Origin: Wurfbainia villosa
Lineage: Eukaryota; Streptophyta; Magnoliopsida; Zingiberales; Zingiberaceae
Direction of reading: 5' to 3'
DNA length: 64,000 nt
Assembly (NCBI GenBank): GCA_025175895.1
Contig: CM046000.1
Coordinates: 36,306,720 to 36,370,719, forward strand
The translations under genes were made by a program, and so were the position numbers. The notes under the pieces were generated by a model that was not told the DNA's origin, ran no database searches, and saw only the letters and a list, made by a program, of their open reading frames with translations. Shown here piece by piece: positions 21,046-31,044 of this stretch; positions within the stretch are counted from its first letter, which is position 1; each line of letters begins with the position of its first letter.

Positions 21046-22420
21046 GAGACCCAAGCATCAAGTTTTGGACTTAGATCTCGAAGTGAACTTTTCCAAAGAT
21101 TCAGTAAGATCTTCTACTTGTCTTTTCAAGGCCGAATTCTCTTCCTCAAGTTTTGCAACTTAAGTTGAGTCTCTATCTTGAATTAGGCAAGTTGAAGTCT
21201 TCGAGTTGACTTGCTTCTTAAGTACTTGTATTTTCTTAAGAAGAAACTCAACTTGATCCTAGAACTTAGCTAGTTTCCTACCTAAGCATGCAATTATTTT
21301 GTACATTTTAACTTCTAAGGGAAATTTTACCTCGTTTGAACATTCTGAAATGGATGTGGATTCGTGGCTTGTCTCGGATTTGGACTCGAACTCGGTGTTT
21401 GACTCGACTTCAGACTCATCGGCCGCTATAAACACGACAAAGCTTGTCTTCAGAATCTTTGAGCTTGATTCCTCCAATGACAACTTGTCCCAAGTCGCTT
21501 TGAGTGCTTTCTTCTTCTTTTTTTTTTTTTGTTTTTCTTCCTTTTTTAGATTTATTCATTCAAACTTGTAGTGTCCTTTTCTTTTTCACTCATAACATGT
21601 TACTTCCGATCTTAGTCTACTCATCTTGTTGTTGATCATTTTCTTCGTGTCCTTTTTCGTAAACTTCTTCTTCCGATTGAACATCTTTTGAACCATGTTC
21701 ACTATCTCCTCTTCCCCATTTATATCCGATTCCGATTCATCTTCAGACTCATACTTGACTTTCTTTCCATCTTTGTTCCTAGTTGAACCTGCCATTAAAG
21801 CTACACCATTCTCGGCTTGACCCGAGTTAGTCTGTTCATGCAATTCAAGTTTACAAAAGAGTTCATCTAACATAATTTGGGAAAGGTCCCTAGAAACTTT
21901 ATAAGTTTTGATTAACAATGTCCATAAGTTATTCTGAAAAAAGGCCTTAAGCATATACCGGATTATATCGTGGTTTTCTACTTGATGACCTATGAGATGC
22001 AAACCATTTAGTATGCAATTGACTAGCCTTTTCACCATCTAACATTTTGCAGTCAAAAGTTTATTTAATAGCATGTCTCTTTTTGCTATTTTTGTATCAC
22101 TAGACCCTTCATGCAAATCTATCAATTTATCTCATAATTCTTTAGCATTTTCAAATGGTCCAACTCTATTAAGCTCTTCTTTGGTAAGGCCGCATTTCAA
22201 GGTCCATTTCTCAACTTAAGCTTTTATCCTATTTTCTAAGGTCCATTTCTCCGGATCTAATAACTCTCCTGAGTCATCTACAGAAGCCATGAAACCTTTC
22301 TTGATAGAAAATCAAATATCTAGATTGGTTTTCAAAAAACACTCTATTCGCCTCTTCCAATAGCTAAAATCCTCTCTATTAAAGAGAGGAGAGCAAACGA
22401 TGCTATAACCCTATATATAC
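21046..22420 (-). pseudogene. Broken gag of Sirevirus F (N-terminal and central part)
   Basis: The minus strand shows, in order: a start region with REDFSYWKRRIECFLKTNLD (about 22390), a UBN2-like part (NRVGPFENAKEL, KLIDLHEGSSDTKIAKRDML), LMLDEL-type helices (22038-21586, DLSQIMLDELFCKLELHE), and a knuckle position at about 21600 where CYE-KRKGHYKFE- has TGA in place of two cysteines. A Lys-rich run, a Ser/Glu-rich tract (21483-21259) and a coiled coil (to 21050) follow. The C-terminus is at 5460-5693, across element B. At least five stops are present. Confidence 0.85.
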
Positions 22421-22571
22421 GATATTTTTAATGTACTAAAAATTTGTAGAAAATATAAACTAATGCAAAAAAATTAAACTATAATAAAAATTAAAATAAG
22501 ACAAGAATGACAAAACTAAAGAAATTTGTTTTGCTCTCTTTGGTGGTTGCACCAAAATCGGAGTGCCCCCT

Positions 22572-22582
22572 GCTCTAATCCA
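22572..22582 (-). other. Degenerate primer-binding site of F
   Basis: The minus strand reads TGGATTAGAGC, a drifted form of TGGTATCAGAGC, two bases inside the LTR edge. Confidence 0.65.
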
Positions 22583-22584
22583 AT

Positions 22585-23890
22585 TGTAGGATCGAGAGCT
22601 CCGAGAGAGGGGATGAATCTTGAAGCAATAAAAATTTTCTTTTAGATTCTTTAAAACTTTTCTTTTACCTTTTAAATTCAATAGAGTGGAAAATAAAAAT
22701 TGAGAAGGTCTTTTTACTTCGTTCACTACCCGTGTTAGGTTGCTACTCCAAGGCCAGTGACTTTCCAAGAGTCACTTCGTTGAGAAATCTACTAAAGTCC
22801 CTCCGAATCAAGAACCTTCGATTTGGGAGGGTTTCACTTTTTACAAAGAATAGAGGATAAGGTACAAGCTACCTATCCTCTTGAAATTAAGCACAAGTAA
22901 ATATACAATCAATAAACAAAAGTATACAGACAACTAAATTATGAAAATGGAGCTCGGTAGTCGAGTTGTGGAGTTGCAACATGACGAAGATCTTGCGGAC
23001 AACAAATGAAGTAGCATCACTTGGATGAGTAGTAGAAATTTTGTATTCGGATTTCTTTTGTAAGTCATTTCCAATCACCTGGACCACCCTCCAATCGACT
23101 CTATATCAGCTTGTCGATATGGTACTTTGACATTTCCAATCGACTGGACCTGGTCCAATCAACTCCAAGTCAGTTAGCTCCACTCCTTCATAGTTCTAGA
23201 ATTTTCCTATCCCAGTCTCCTGGACGCGGTCTAGTCGACTGGAACACCTGCAATCTCGGTCACAAGATCTCTAGTTGAACTCCAGCTCATCTTGACAACT
23301 TGGCATCCTAGTCATCTGGACCTAGTCTAGTCGACTGGGTCTGAGGCGCCTGGACTCTGTCCAGTTGCTTGGAGATCTACAACACAGAGTTAGCACAATA
23401 CATTATATAATATCATTTGACAATAGTAATACTATCTGGTCTCGACCTTCGAGTCTAACACAAACCCTCCGTCTGATCGATGCCTATCTTGTCCCCAACT
23501 AAGAACTCGGTCTCACCTCTCCACTCGAAGCTTACCTATCTGCTGTCCAGGCGGACTTACCTTCCTTGACATCCGATCTAACCCACCAGATCTTCATGTC
23601 AACTATCTGGTCTCCTTGACCCAGTTGGACTTCCTGTCGATTGTATGGTCTCTCTGACCCAACCATTCTTCTATCAGATGTCTGATCTACTCGACCCATC
23701 TGAACTTCATGACTGGTGTCTGGTCCTTCTGATTTATCAAAACTTTTGCCTAGTATCCAGTCAACACGACCTACTAGGACTTTCCTATTAAGCCTGCATA
23801 CTTAACATTCACATTAGATCACAAACTTATCCTCACTTTAAATCATGGTTCATATATCAAAACTCAGGAGTGGTACTTTCTGCACCAACA
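22585..23890 (-). mobile_element. 5' LTR of Sirevirus F
   Basis: It runs from TGTAGGATCG to CTGCACCAACA, the same end as LTRs C and E. Blocks in common: 'cgttcactacccgtgttaggttgctactccaaggcc' as in C, and 'atcaaaactcagg..gg' near the end. U3 carries GTCGACTGGA/CAATCGACTGGAC words (23090-23370), a variant of the palindrome used by the other LTRs. No 3' LTR of F is in the window. Confidence 0.8.
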
Positions 23891-24028
23891 ATTTCTATCA
23901 AGTTATTTGATTAAAGAAAATCTTAAAATGTTGCATTTCAAAGAAGATGGATCATAAGTTATGATGATATTTAATAATAATTTTTTTTTAAATCTAGTGT
24001 TATATGGTCAAAGTAAACATATAATTTT
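23891..24028. other. Short unassigned spacer
   Basis: 138 AT-rich bases between LTR F and the CACTA terminus; nothing recognised. Confidence 0.4.
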
Positions 24029-24039
24029 CACTATAAAAA

Positions 24040-24690
24040 TTATAGGATTTGGCGATGAAATTTGCAACGAATTTTGAATAAAAATTAGTTGCAAAATTTT
24101 TTTGCAATGAATTTTTTTCGTTGCAAATAATTCGCTGCAAAATTCTGCAATGAAAAAAAAATTGTCGCCAAAATTGCAATGAATAAAATTTTCATTGCAA
24201 AATTTGTCGCAAAATTTGGCGGTGAAAATAATTATTCGTTGACAAATTTGGTGACAAAAATAATTATTCATCACAAAATTTGGCGACGAAACATAGTTCA
24301 TCACCAAATCTACAATGAAAAAATAGTTTGTCGACAAATTTACAACAAACAAATAGTTCGTCGCAAAAATTTGGCGATGAAAATATATATTCGTCACCAA
24401 TTTTGGCGATGAAAATAACTATTCATTGCCAAATTTGGTGACGAATATATTTTTCATCACCAAATTTGGCAAAGAATTTAATTTTTGTCACTAAATTTGG
24501 CAACAAATTTAATTTTTATCGCCAAATTTAGCGATAAATAGTTACATTTGTTGTTAAATCTGCGACGAAAACACAGTTCATCGCAAAAGTATAATAAACA
24601 TATTTTAATGAATAAAAATAAATTTGGCGATGCATATTTTTACATCGCCAAATCAACGACGAAAAAAAAATCGTTGCAATATTCAAGGCC
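24040..24690. repeat. Subterminal TTTGGCGACGAAAATAA repeats of CACTA 1
   Basis: More than 25 degenerate direct and inverted copies of 'aaatttggcgacgaaaa' and 'ttcgtcgc(a/c)aa' occur at intervals of about 20-40 bases. Subterminal repeats of this kind are binding sites for the TnpA-type protein in En/Spm elements. ORFs here (such as 24008-24400) result from the repetition. Confidence 0.85.
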
Positions 24691-25085
24691 AGTCGACTGA
24701 AGGATACAATCAGTCGACTGGCGCTTGACCAGTTCGACTGGTCAGTTGGCTATCAAACGTTCTGTAAGCTATAGTAATAGCAGTCGATTGCTGAGTGAAG
24801 AGTCGAATGCTCAGTTGGCTACCAAAGGTTCTGTAAGGTGCTACACTAATAGCAGTCGACTGATCATGTTGATCAGTCAACTGATAAGAATAATTTGCGA
24901 TAAAAACTTTTTTCGATGCAATTTCTATGATGAAAAAAAATTTCGTCGCAAATTCTCATGTATCAGTTGACTGATGGTGGCCATCAGTCAATTAGTGGTG
25001 GAGAACCTGGTCAAAGATCCTTTTTTAGCCGACTGCCCACTCGATTGATAGTATACTAGTCAATTGGACACAATGCGTCAATCGA
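24685..25085. repeat. AGTCGACTG cluster inside CACTA 1
   Basis: At least eight CAGTCGACTG-like words occur here, interleaved with GCGATAAAAAC/TTTCGTCGCAAA subterminal words. This is the only cluster in the window lying inside a DNA transposon and not in an LTR. Confidence 0.75.
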
Positions 25086-25389
25086 CTGGTGCTTCATTTT
25101 TTGCAACAAAAAATTTTTTTTGTTGCCAATTCTACGACGAAGAATGATTTTTCGTCGCAAATCTATGATGAAATTTTTTTCCGTTGCTAATCTGGAAAAT
25201 TTTTTAAAAAAAATATTATGATAGATTATACTATTTTCCCTATTTTACAACAAACACATATGACAATATAAATCAATTCACACATCAAACTTCAATAACA
25301 AATCAATATAAACATATCAAACATAAACATAACTTACAAAACATAGATATCGTATGTGATAAGTCAAGTAACATTTAAATACAGCAAAT

Positions 25390-26900
25390 AAATTCAAAGG
25401 TAACCACCATCATCATTGTCATTATTACAGGGATCAGGAGGAGGACCAGATCGAGAAGGAGGAAGTTTACTTGAACTAGACGTTAATTGAAGATGCTACA
25501 TAATGAACATCTGTTGCCTCCGAAAGTCGTTCATCTGTTCATTTAATTCTTTTACTTCCTGACCTCTTTGTCTCGATTCATTTTCCTTCTACGCTAGCAA
25601 CTCCCTCAAATGAATAACCTCTTTAGTTAATTGATTTACTTCTGCTCTTGATGCCAGGGAGGATGAAGAAGAAGCACCAGGGACTTTATAGGATCAGTTC
25701 AAAGAACTGAGTCCAATTATTCTTTCACTTTTCGCCCCTCCAGTTGCTTCGAGCCATAAATTGATATTGCTAATAGAAGGCTCAGATTCTACTGCATCAT
25801 CACTTGCACTCAAATTTCTCTGTGTTCATCGTGTTTCTCTTGTTTTGAAAGAAAAAAAGTTAAATACTAACATAAGAATTTAAACTTTTTGAATTTCAAA
25901 CCTTCATTGTTCTAGCTCTCTCCCCACTCTACGTCTTATCTTTCTTTTGAAATGTACGTGTGAAAGTTTCTATGAATAATGGCTTAGTCCCCGTATCTTG
26001 GGCCTAAACAAACAACATTATAATTTATAAAATTGTGAGTATTAGATTACAAAATTATGATTTGAAAAAACTCACCAATCGATGTATATGCTCATCGATA
26101 TTGATTCAGCCTCCTGCATACGTGACAGACATAATGGTAGAATTACAATGTTGATTTTTCTTATTCTGCTCACTGCTCCTTTACTATCCTCAGATCCCTA
26201 ATATGCAACAATTTTATTTCAATTCTCCTAGGTTATATAGTGTGGCTTTTTATTTTTGGTTTTCGCATGACTGAGTATGTTTCTGATATGGTCACCACAC
26301 TTTTTCTTGAAAATCCTCCTAATATCTAGTGTTTCACTCCCCTCCCAAGTAACTAACCGTTGTAGTAGAGAAAAATTGAATTGATTATATTAACTGCAAT
26401 TTTATATACAAAATAATTTAAATAACTTCATTTGAACTCATTCCACCACAAAATTTTTATTTCTTCCGGTGTGCTTGTATAAGTCATAGAAGCTTCACCC
26501 CAATGGTTATTCACTATTTTATTCACCTCGTGAATAACATGTACAGAATTTGTAAATCTAACATAAAATAAAAACAAACCATGTTAGATACTTATAAAAA
26601 ATACATATTGTATTAAAAACATAGATAATTTAAACTTGAATACTTACAAATCTCCGCGCGAAGATATGAACTCTCGCGTATCTTCCATCTTAATGAGTGA
26701 TTGTTGTACTAGGAAAGATACATTAGCAGGTATCTATTGAGAACCAGAAGATCCTGCAACTGGAGAAGAGGTGGAGGGCACATTTCCTGCAAGAACATCA
26801 TACTGTGCAGGGGTTGAAGCAGAGGAAGACTGTGATCTTCCATCGCTACTCTATCTATAACCGCCATGTCGAAACTAACAATCATAATTATTAGAAGAAT
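25390..26900 (-). pseudogene. Decayed TnpA-like gene of CACTA 1
   Basis: The minus strand shows broken pieces: about 26330-26080, with GFSRKSVVTISETYSVMRK and EKSTL-like stretches that resemble the plant En/Spm (Ptta) transposase core; then 25640-25500, a Glu/Arg/Gln-rich helical region (QRGQEVKELNEQMNDFRRQQ); and a Ser/Pro/Asp C-terminus near 25400. Stops interrupt every piece and I cannot define exons. Assignment is by general resemblance and position next to a DUF4216-like piece. Confidence 0.45.
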
Positions 26901-27109
26901 ATGGCAGTAAAAAAAAGAATTACATTTTCATATCGAGTTTATAATATGAATAATATGAAAAAATTACCATATTCATAGCAACTGGATAACCTACAAAAAA
27001 AGACAATTCATTAATATATCAAATATATAAAATTTAGAATTAGACAGTAAATTGAAACATAATTGGTACTCAATAAAAGCTACTCATAATTATAAATCGA
27101 AGTCTGCAT

Positions 27110-27500
27110 TGTGATTTTCATCCTGGTCATACGCCTATTCGATATCATCATCGTCAACCTCTAAATTAAATTCCTCATCTTCATTCTCATTCATTTCATT
27201 TGCATCAACGGCTATTACTATGCCGCTGGGATCTCTTAACATTGAAATATTATATTCTTTGATATGAAATGTATTGACAACTTCATCTTGTTGATATGTT
27301 ATATCTTCCCAATGTTCCTCAATTTTTTTATGTGCTTTTGTTTTACAAACAACCCACCAATAACTTTTGTCTCATCTCAGACTAGGATATGAAGCATAAA
27401 ATACTTGAATCACTTGTTGTGCTAACACAAATGGTTCATACCTCTTGTATAATTTTTTGTAATTTATTTCAACCAAATTAAACTGTGGATGCACCCTCAA
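27110..27500 (-). pseudogene. C-terminal TNP2 (DUF4216-like) fragment of CACTA 1
   Basis: A minus-strand frame reads GLRVHPQFNLVEINYKKLYK, then PFVLAQQVIQVFYASYPSL, a TGA, SYWWVVCKTKAHKKI and an acidic end (EFNLEVDDDD). The pattern 'PFVLA.Q..QVFY..YPS...WW.V.KTK' is typical of the C-terminal region of plant En/Spm TNP2 transposases. The rest of the transposase is absent. Confidence 0.65.
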
Positions 27501-28160
27501 GCCTTTGATAGGGTGTAAGATACCGAAAAAAATTGAATAGGTGGTAAAAGCCTAATTGGATTATTTGATTAATTGTGATGATGGATTAATGATAGTTTGA
27601 TTGAGTGATTTATTTAAACCTAAATTAAATTACCTATTTAAGCAGGCTTCAATTTATTATTTTTTGGATTTCCCTAAATTCCTCACTGCAACCTGCGATC
27701 CCTATTTTTCCCCATCCCGTTCCTCTCGTCGGCACCGTCCTTTCTCGTTCTCAATCACCGACATTTTCTTCCTTTTCCTCTGATCTCGATGGTAGCTACT
27801 CGCCACCATTGTCGACATCATGAGCTAGGCCATCGCCATTGATCACCACTGTGAGCATGCAATGCAGGATGACCGTTGTTGTTTCCTTTGTTCGGTGGTC
27901 ACTGCCCCATCACCAGCTACCTAGATCTCCATCGCTGCCTCTGCTCAGACTGTTGAGGGCATGCCTCCAGCGACCATGGACAACCTTGACAACCGATCTT
28001 CCCCTGTGCTCGGTCGATCACCATCACCGCCCATTTCAATTGCAACTCCATTGGCTGGTGTCCGATACCCTGCTTCGAGGATAGCATCAATCGCGGTCGA
28101 TGCCTCCATGCTCAGTTGATTGATGCTGTCATCGCTAGTTTCATCGGTGAGTTGCATCAG
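27501..28160. other. Unassigned segment with a CT-rich, GC-elevated stretch
   Basis: 27540-27660 is AT-rich. 27700-28160 is pyrimidine-rich and GC-elevated (ctcgtcggcaccg, gcctccagcgaccatgg), with short ORFs on both strands that look like no family I know. A segment of similar texture follows another CACTA terminus at 57790-58290. Captured host exon or UTR sequence is one possibility. Confidence 0.3.
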
Positions 28161-28559
28161 TCATTGCCGATCTGTTAGTTATATATGAGAGATGTCCTAA
28201 GGCAATCGCCTTATGGTTGTACCATTTATTTGATAAATGAAGATTCACTATTTGAGTATACATGTTTTCATGTATTTGATTGGATCTTAAACTCATTTGC
28301 TGAATGTCCATAATATGATTCACAACATGAGAGAATTTGTGATTGTATCACAACTAGTGAGTATCTCTATATGTGATATTGTGATGTATTGGAATTATCT
28401 CTAGTCAATGAATTGATGTATTCGGACACCATCAATTCTGTTGAGACTAGCACGAGTTATACTCTTTGGTTTATCCAAGAAGTTGTTCCTCACTGGCTGG
28501 AGACATTGGGATGTCCAGAGTTAATCGTAAATGCTAGTTATGGCAACTAGTTCATTGGA
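28161..28559 (+). mobile_element. Fragment of another copia LTR (family J)
   Basis: The segment begins 'gttagttatatatgagagatgtcctaaggcaatcgcc', wording I associate with the start of a plant copia LTR. It stops abruptly at 28560, where an RT coding frame of a different family begins. It contains no ORF. Confidence 0.4.
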
Positions 28560-29383
28560 GTGACCAGCACAATTATGGAGCGTTTTAGCATGCAGAACTC
28601 CAAGAAGGGTTTTCTACCTTTCAGGCATGGAGTTCCTTTATCTAAGGAGATGTGTCCTAGATCATCTGAGGAGATAGAGGAGATGAAGGTGGTTCCTTAT
28701 GCTTCGGTAGTAGGAAGCCTCATGTATGCGATGCTCTGTACGAGACCAGATATCTGCTTTGTCGTGGGCATGGTCAGCAGATATCAGAGTAATCAAGGAC
28801 AAGGACATTGGACTGTAGTAAAGCATATATTGAAGTACCTGAGAAGGACTAGGGATTATATGCTGGTTTACTGGGCAGACCAATTACTCCCTGTGGGTTA
28901 CACAGATTCTGACTTCTAATCTGATAGGGATAATAGTAAGTCTACCTCAGGTTTTGTGTTTACTTTGGGAGGTGGAGCCATTGTATGGTGGAGTGTCAAG
29001 CAGAAGTGCGTGGCGGACTCCACCATGGAAGCTGAGTATGTGGCGGCCTCTGAGGCGGCCAAAGAAGTTGTATGGCTCAGGAACTTCCTGATGGACTTGG
29101 ATGTGATTCCTAGTTTGCCCAGAAATATCACAATTTATTGTGATAATAATGGTGCAGTTGCAAACTTGAAGGAACCATGAGCCCATAAGATAAGTAAACA
29201 CATAGAGCGCAAGTACCACCTGATACGAGAAATCGTAAAGGAGGTAGAAGTTGTTGTTGCCTAGATTGCATCAGAGGATGACCTGGTAGACCCTTTCACT
29301 AAGGCCCTTCTAGCGAGAGCTTTGATAGGCATGTGGAGGGAAGGGGAATCAGATGTATGGCAGTATGAGGACAGCATAGTCTT
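28560..29383 (+). pseudogene. RT C-terminus and RNase H of copia element H1
   Basis: The frame encodes RFSMQNSKKGFLPFRHGVP, ASVVGSLMYAMLCTRPDIC, then RNase H with YTDSDF, a TAA at about 28918, [30 protein letters not shown], a TGA, HIERKYHLIREIV and the end DDLVDPFTKALLARA. It is nearly identical in order to H2 (56800-57490) and I (49800-48950, minus). Upstream pol and gag are missing; the left junction is with the J fragment. Confidence 0.9.
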
Positions 29384-29387
29384 TTAG

Positions 29388-29401
29388 TATAAGTGGGAGA
29401 T
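29388..29401 (+). other. Polypurine tract of H1
   Basis: The sequence tataagtgggagat precedes the LTR start at 29402. The same 'aagtgggagat' precedes the LTR of element I. Confidence 0.8.
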
Positions 29402-30329
29402 TATAGGGATGTATACTGAACAGTCTATCTTTTATATGAACATCTTTATTTTGAAATAAGAATCACATGATCATTGTTTGCATATTTTTATGCATATTGT
29501 CTAATACTTTACATTGTAGATAACATGGTGTGTGGTGTCACATGGGAGATCATGTTATCGGCCCCTTGAAAAGTATAAGTAAAGGCTCACAACCGAGATG
29601 GCTTTGGACAAACCATTGGAAAGGTTGTAGTGTGATTTGGTGTTGGTTTGTCTTGACCACAGAATCACACTAGTGCACTTTGTGTGTATTGAGCAAGACC
29701 GACTTAGAGGTGATTCAATTTATTGCTGACTACATAATTGAATCGGACCTCAGATATTATTTAGTACATGCTCTTAATCCCGATATAATAACGGGCACAT
29801 ATACTTGGTACTTATCTCTTTGATTTACCAATGGGCGAGATTTATAGATTAAATCGATAGACTCGGTAAGTTGAGAGATGATATTATTTATATGGTGTGC
29901 CATTGATTATAGGAGGAAATCGTGTCCTATATATTAGGATGATGATGTCCCTTTGAGGAGCTCATAAGGTTCATCATGTAAACCCTGCAGGTGGACTAGG
30001 TCCGGCATGATGAAAAGGTTGAGTCGTACTACTCAAGGAGTTAGATGTTGATTAATTAATGGTCAGTAAATTAATTAATCAACGAACATTTGAGATCTTA
30101 AACACGGGGATAAAATGTACAAATAATATATGGAGCCCATATTATCATATGGGGGTTGGTGAGGTAGATCAATGATGAACCTTTAGTGGATTGGATCATC
30201 ATTAGTGGATCGGACTTTATATGGGCTTGATCCATGGGTGGCCAAGACCCAACTCCTCCTCATGGTCCCTAATGTAGCCTATTAACACCTCATGATGCTT
30301 AGATTCAATGGATAGAAACAAAACTCTAA

Positions 30330-30440
30330 GATCCATTGGTAGAGATTAAATCTCTAAGACTGACGGTTGAGATTAAATCTCTAGATCCGATGGTTGAGAT
30401 TAAATCCCTAGAACCAATGGATGAGATTAAATCATGGCTT
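30330..30440. repeat. 30-base tandem repeat in LTR H1 (about 4 units)
   Basis: The unit is 'gagattaaatc(t/c)ctaga.c.gatggtt'. Because 30 is divisible by three, it stays open and generates a fake MVEIKSLxP decapeptide repeat. Copies in other LTRs: 32030-32235 (H3), 42590-42765 (H2), 47760-47995 and 54725-54960 (I). Confidence 0.9.
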
Positions 30441-30450
30441 GAGCCCAACT

Positions 30451-30460
30451 CTATAAATAG
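30451..30460 (+). promoter_or_regulatory. TATA box of LTR H1
   Basis: The sequence ctataaatag follows the 30-base repeats. The same relative position holds tctataaaagg in H2 (42783) and tatatata in I (minus strand). Confidence 0.6.
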
Positions 30461-31039
30461 AGTCATGAAGTGGGCGGCAAGTAGAAGGATGGATGAGGGG
30501 ATTAGCTTGGGCGGCAACCAATCCTAATTGGATTAGGATTGGGAGTGGTGGCTAGGGTTAGGGTTTTGGGAGCTAGGGGTGGGCGGCAACTTAAGGAGGT
30601 GTTCCTTCTTCTTCCAAAGGTTGGCCGGCCCCTATTCTTCTCCTCTTTACCTTGGCATGATCTCATCCTATTCTTCTTCCCCTCTTCCATGGCCGGCCAT
30701 AAGGAAAGCTAGGATTAGGGTTTGGAGGCTTAGGGTTTAGTTGGTTTGGGTGGCACCAAATAAGGAAAGTTTTGTTTCTTCTTCCTCCTTTGGTAGCCGG
30801 CGCCCACAACCTTATCCCATCCCTTGGGCAGCATCCAAAGACCTCTTTCCCTTCTCCTTAGGTGGTGGAAACAAGATATAGGGATTTCCCTTGGTGTCTT
30901 GACCGGTTTCCACCATTATCTCCTTCTCCTTGTTGGCCGGCGGCAAGCATTTCTTTTGTTGCATGTTGGTTGGCCATAGGAAGGAGAAGAGCTTTGTTTC
31001 TATTCTTCCTCTTGCTTTGGATGAGCAAGGAAGGAAGAT

Positions 31040-31044
31040 TTGTG
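31040..31044. repeat. Left target-site duplicate of H3
   Basis: TTGTG here and at 33175-33179, an exact match. Confidence 0.9.

Larger units (their letters stand above)
24029..27500 (-). mobile_element. CACTA (En/Spm) element 1, left terminus and decayed genes
   Basis: The terminus CACTATAAAAATTATAGG at 24029 is followed by a dense subterminal repeat zone (24040-24690 and 24890-25200), then minus-strand remnants of two transposon genes. I see no matching right terminus (...TTTTTATAGTG). The probable 3-base target repeat is TTT at 24026-24028. An AGTCGACTG cluster is embedded at 24685-25085. Confidence 0.75.
29402..31044 (+). mobile_element. LTR of H1, first part
   Basis: It begins 'tatagggatgtatactgaa' (TG drifted to TA). 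Blocks follow the H2 LTR (41676-43560): 'agaatcacatgatcattgtttgca', 'cacatatacttggta', 'gagctcataaggttcatcatgtaaaccctg', a 30-base tandem repeat (30330-30440), a TATA box (30452) and GGCCGGC-rich stretches. At 31044 it is split by solo LTR H3 and resumes at 33180. Confidence 0.88.

Noticed and set aside
24008..24970. ORFs rich in Ile/Phe/Asn on both strands
   Set aside because: Created by the GGCGACGAAAA subterminal repeats of CACTA 1.
27945..28157. Small ORFs in the GC-elevated segment as a host gene
   Set aside because: No start context, domain or splice structure I can support; left as unassigned sequence.
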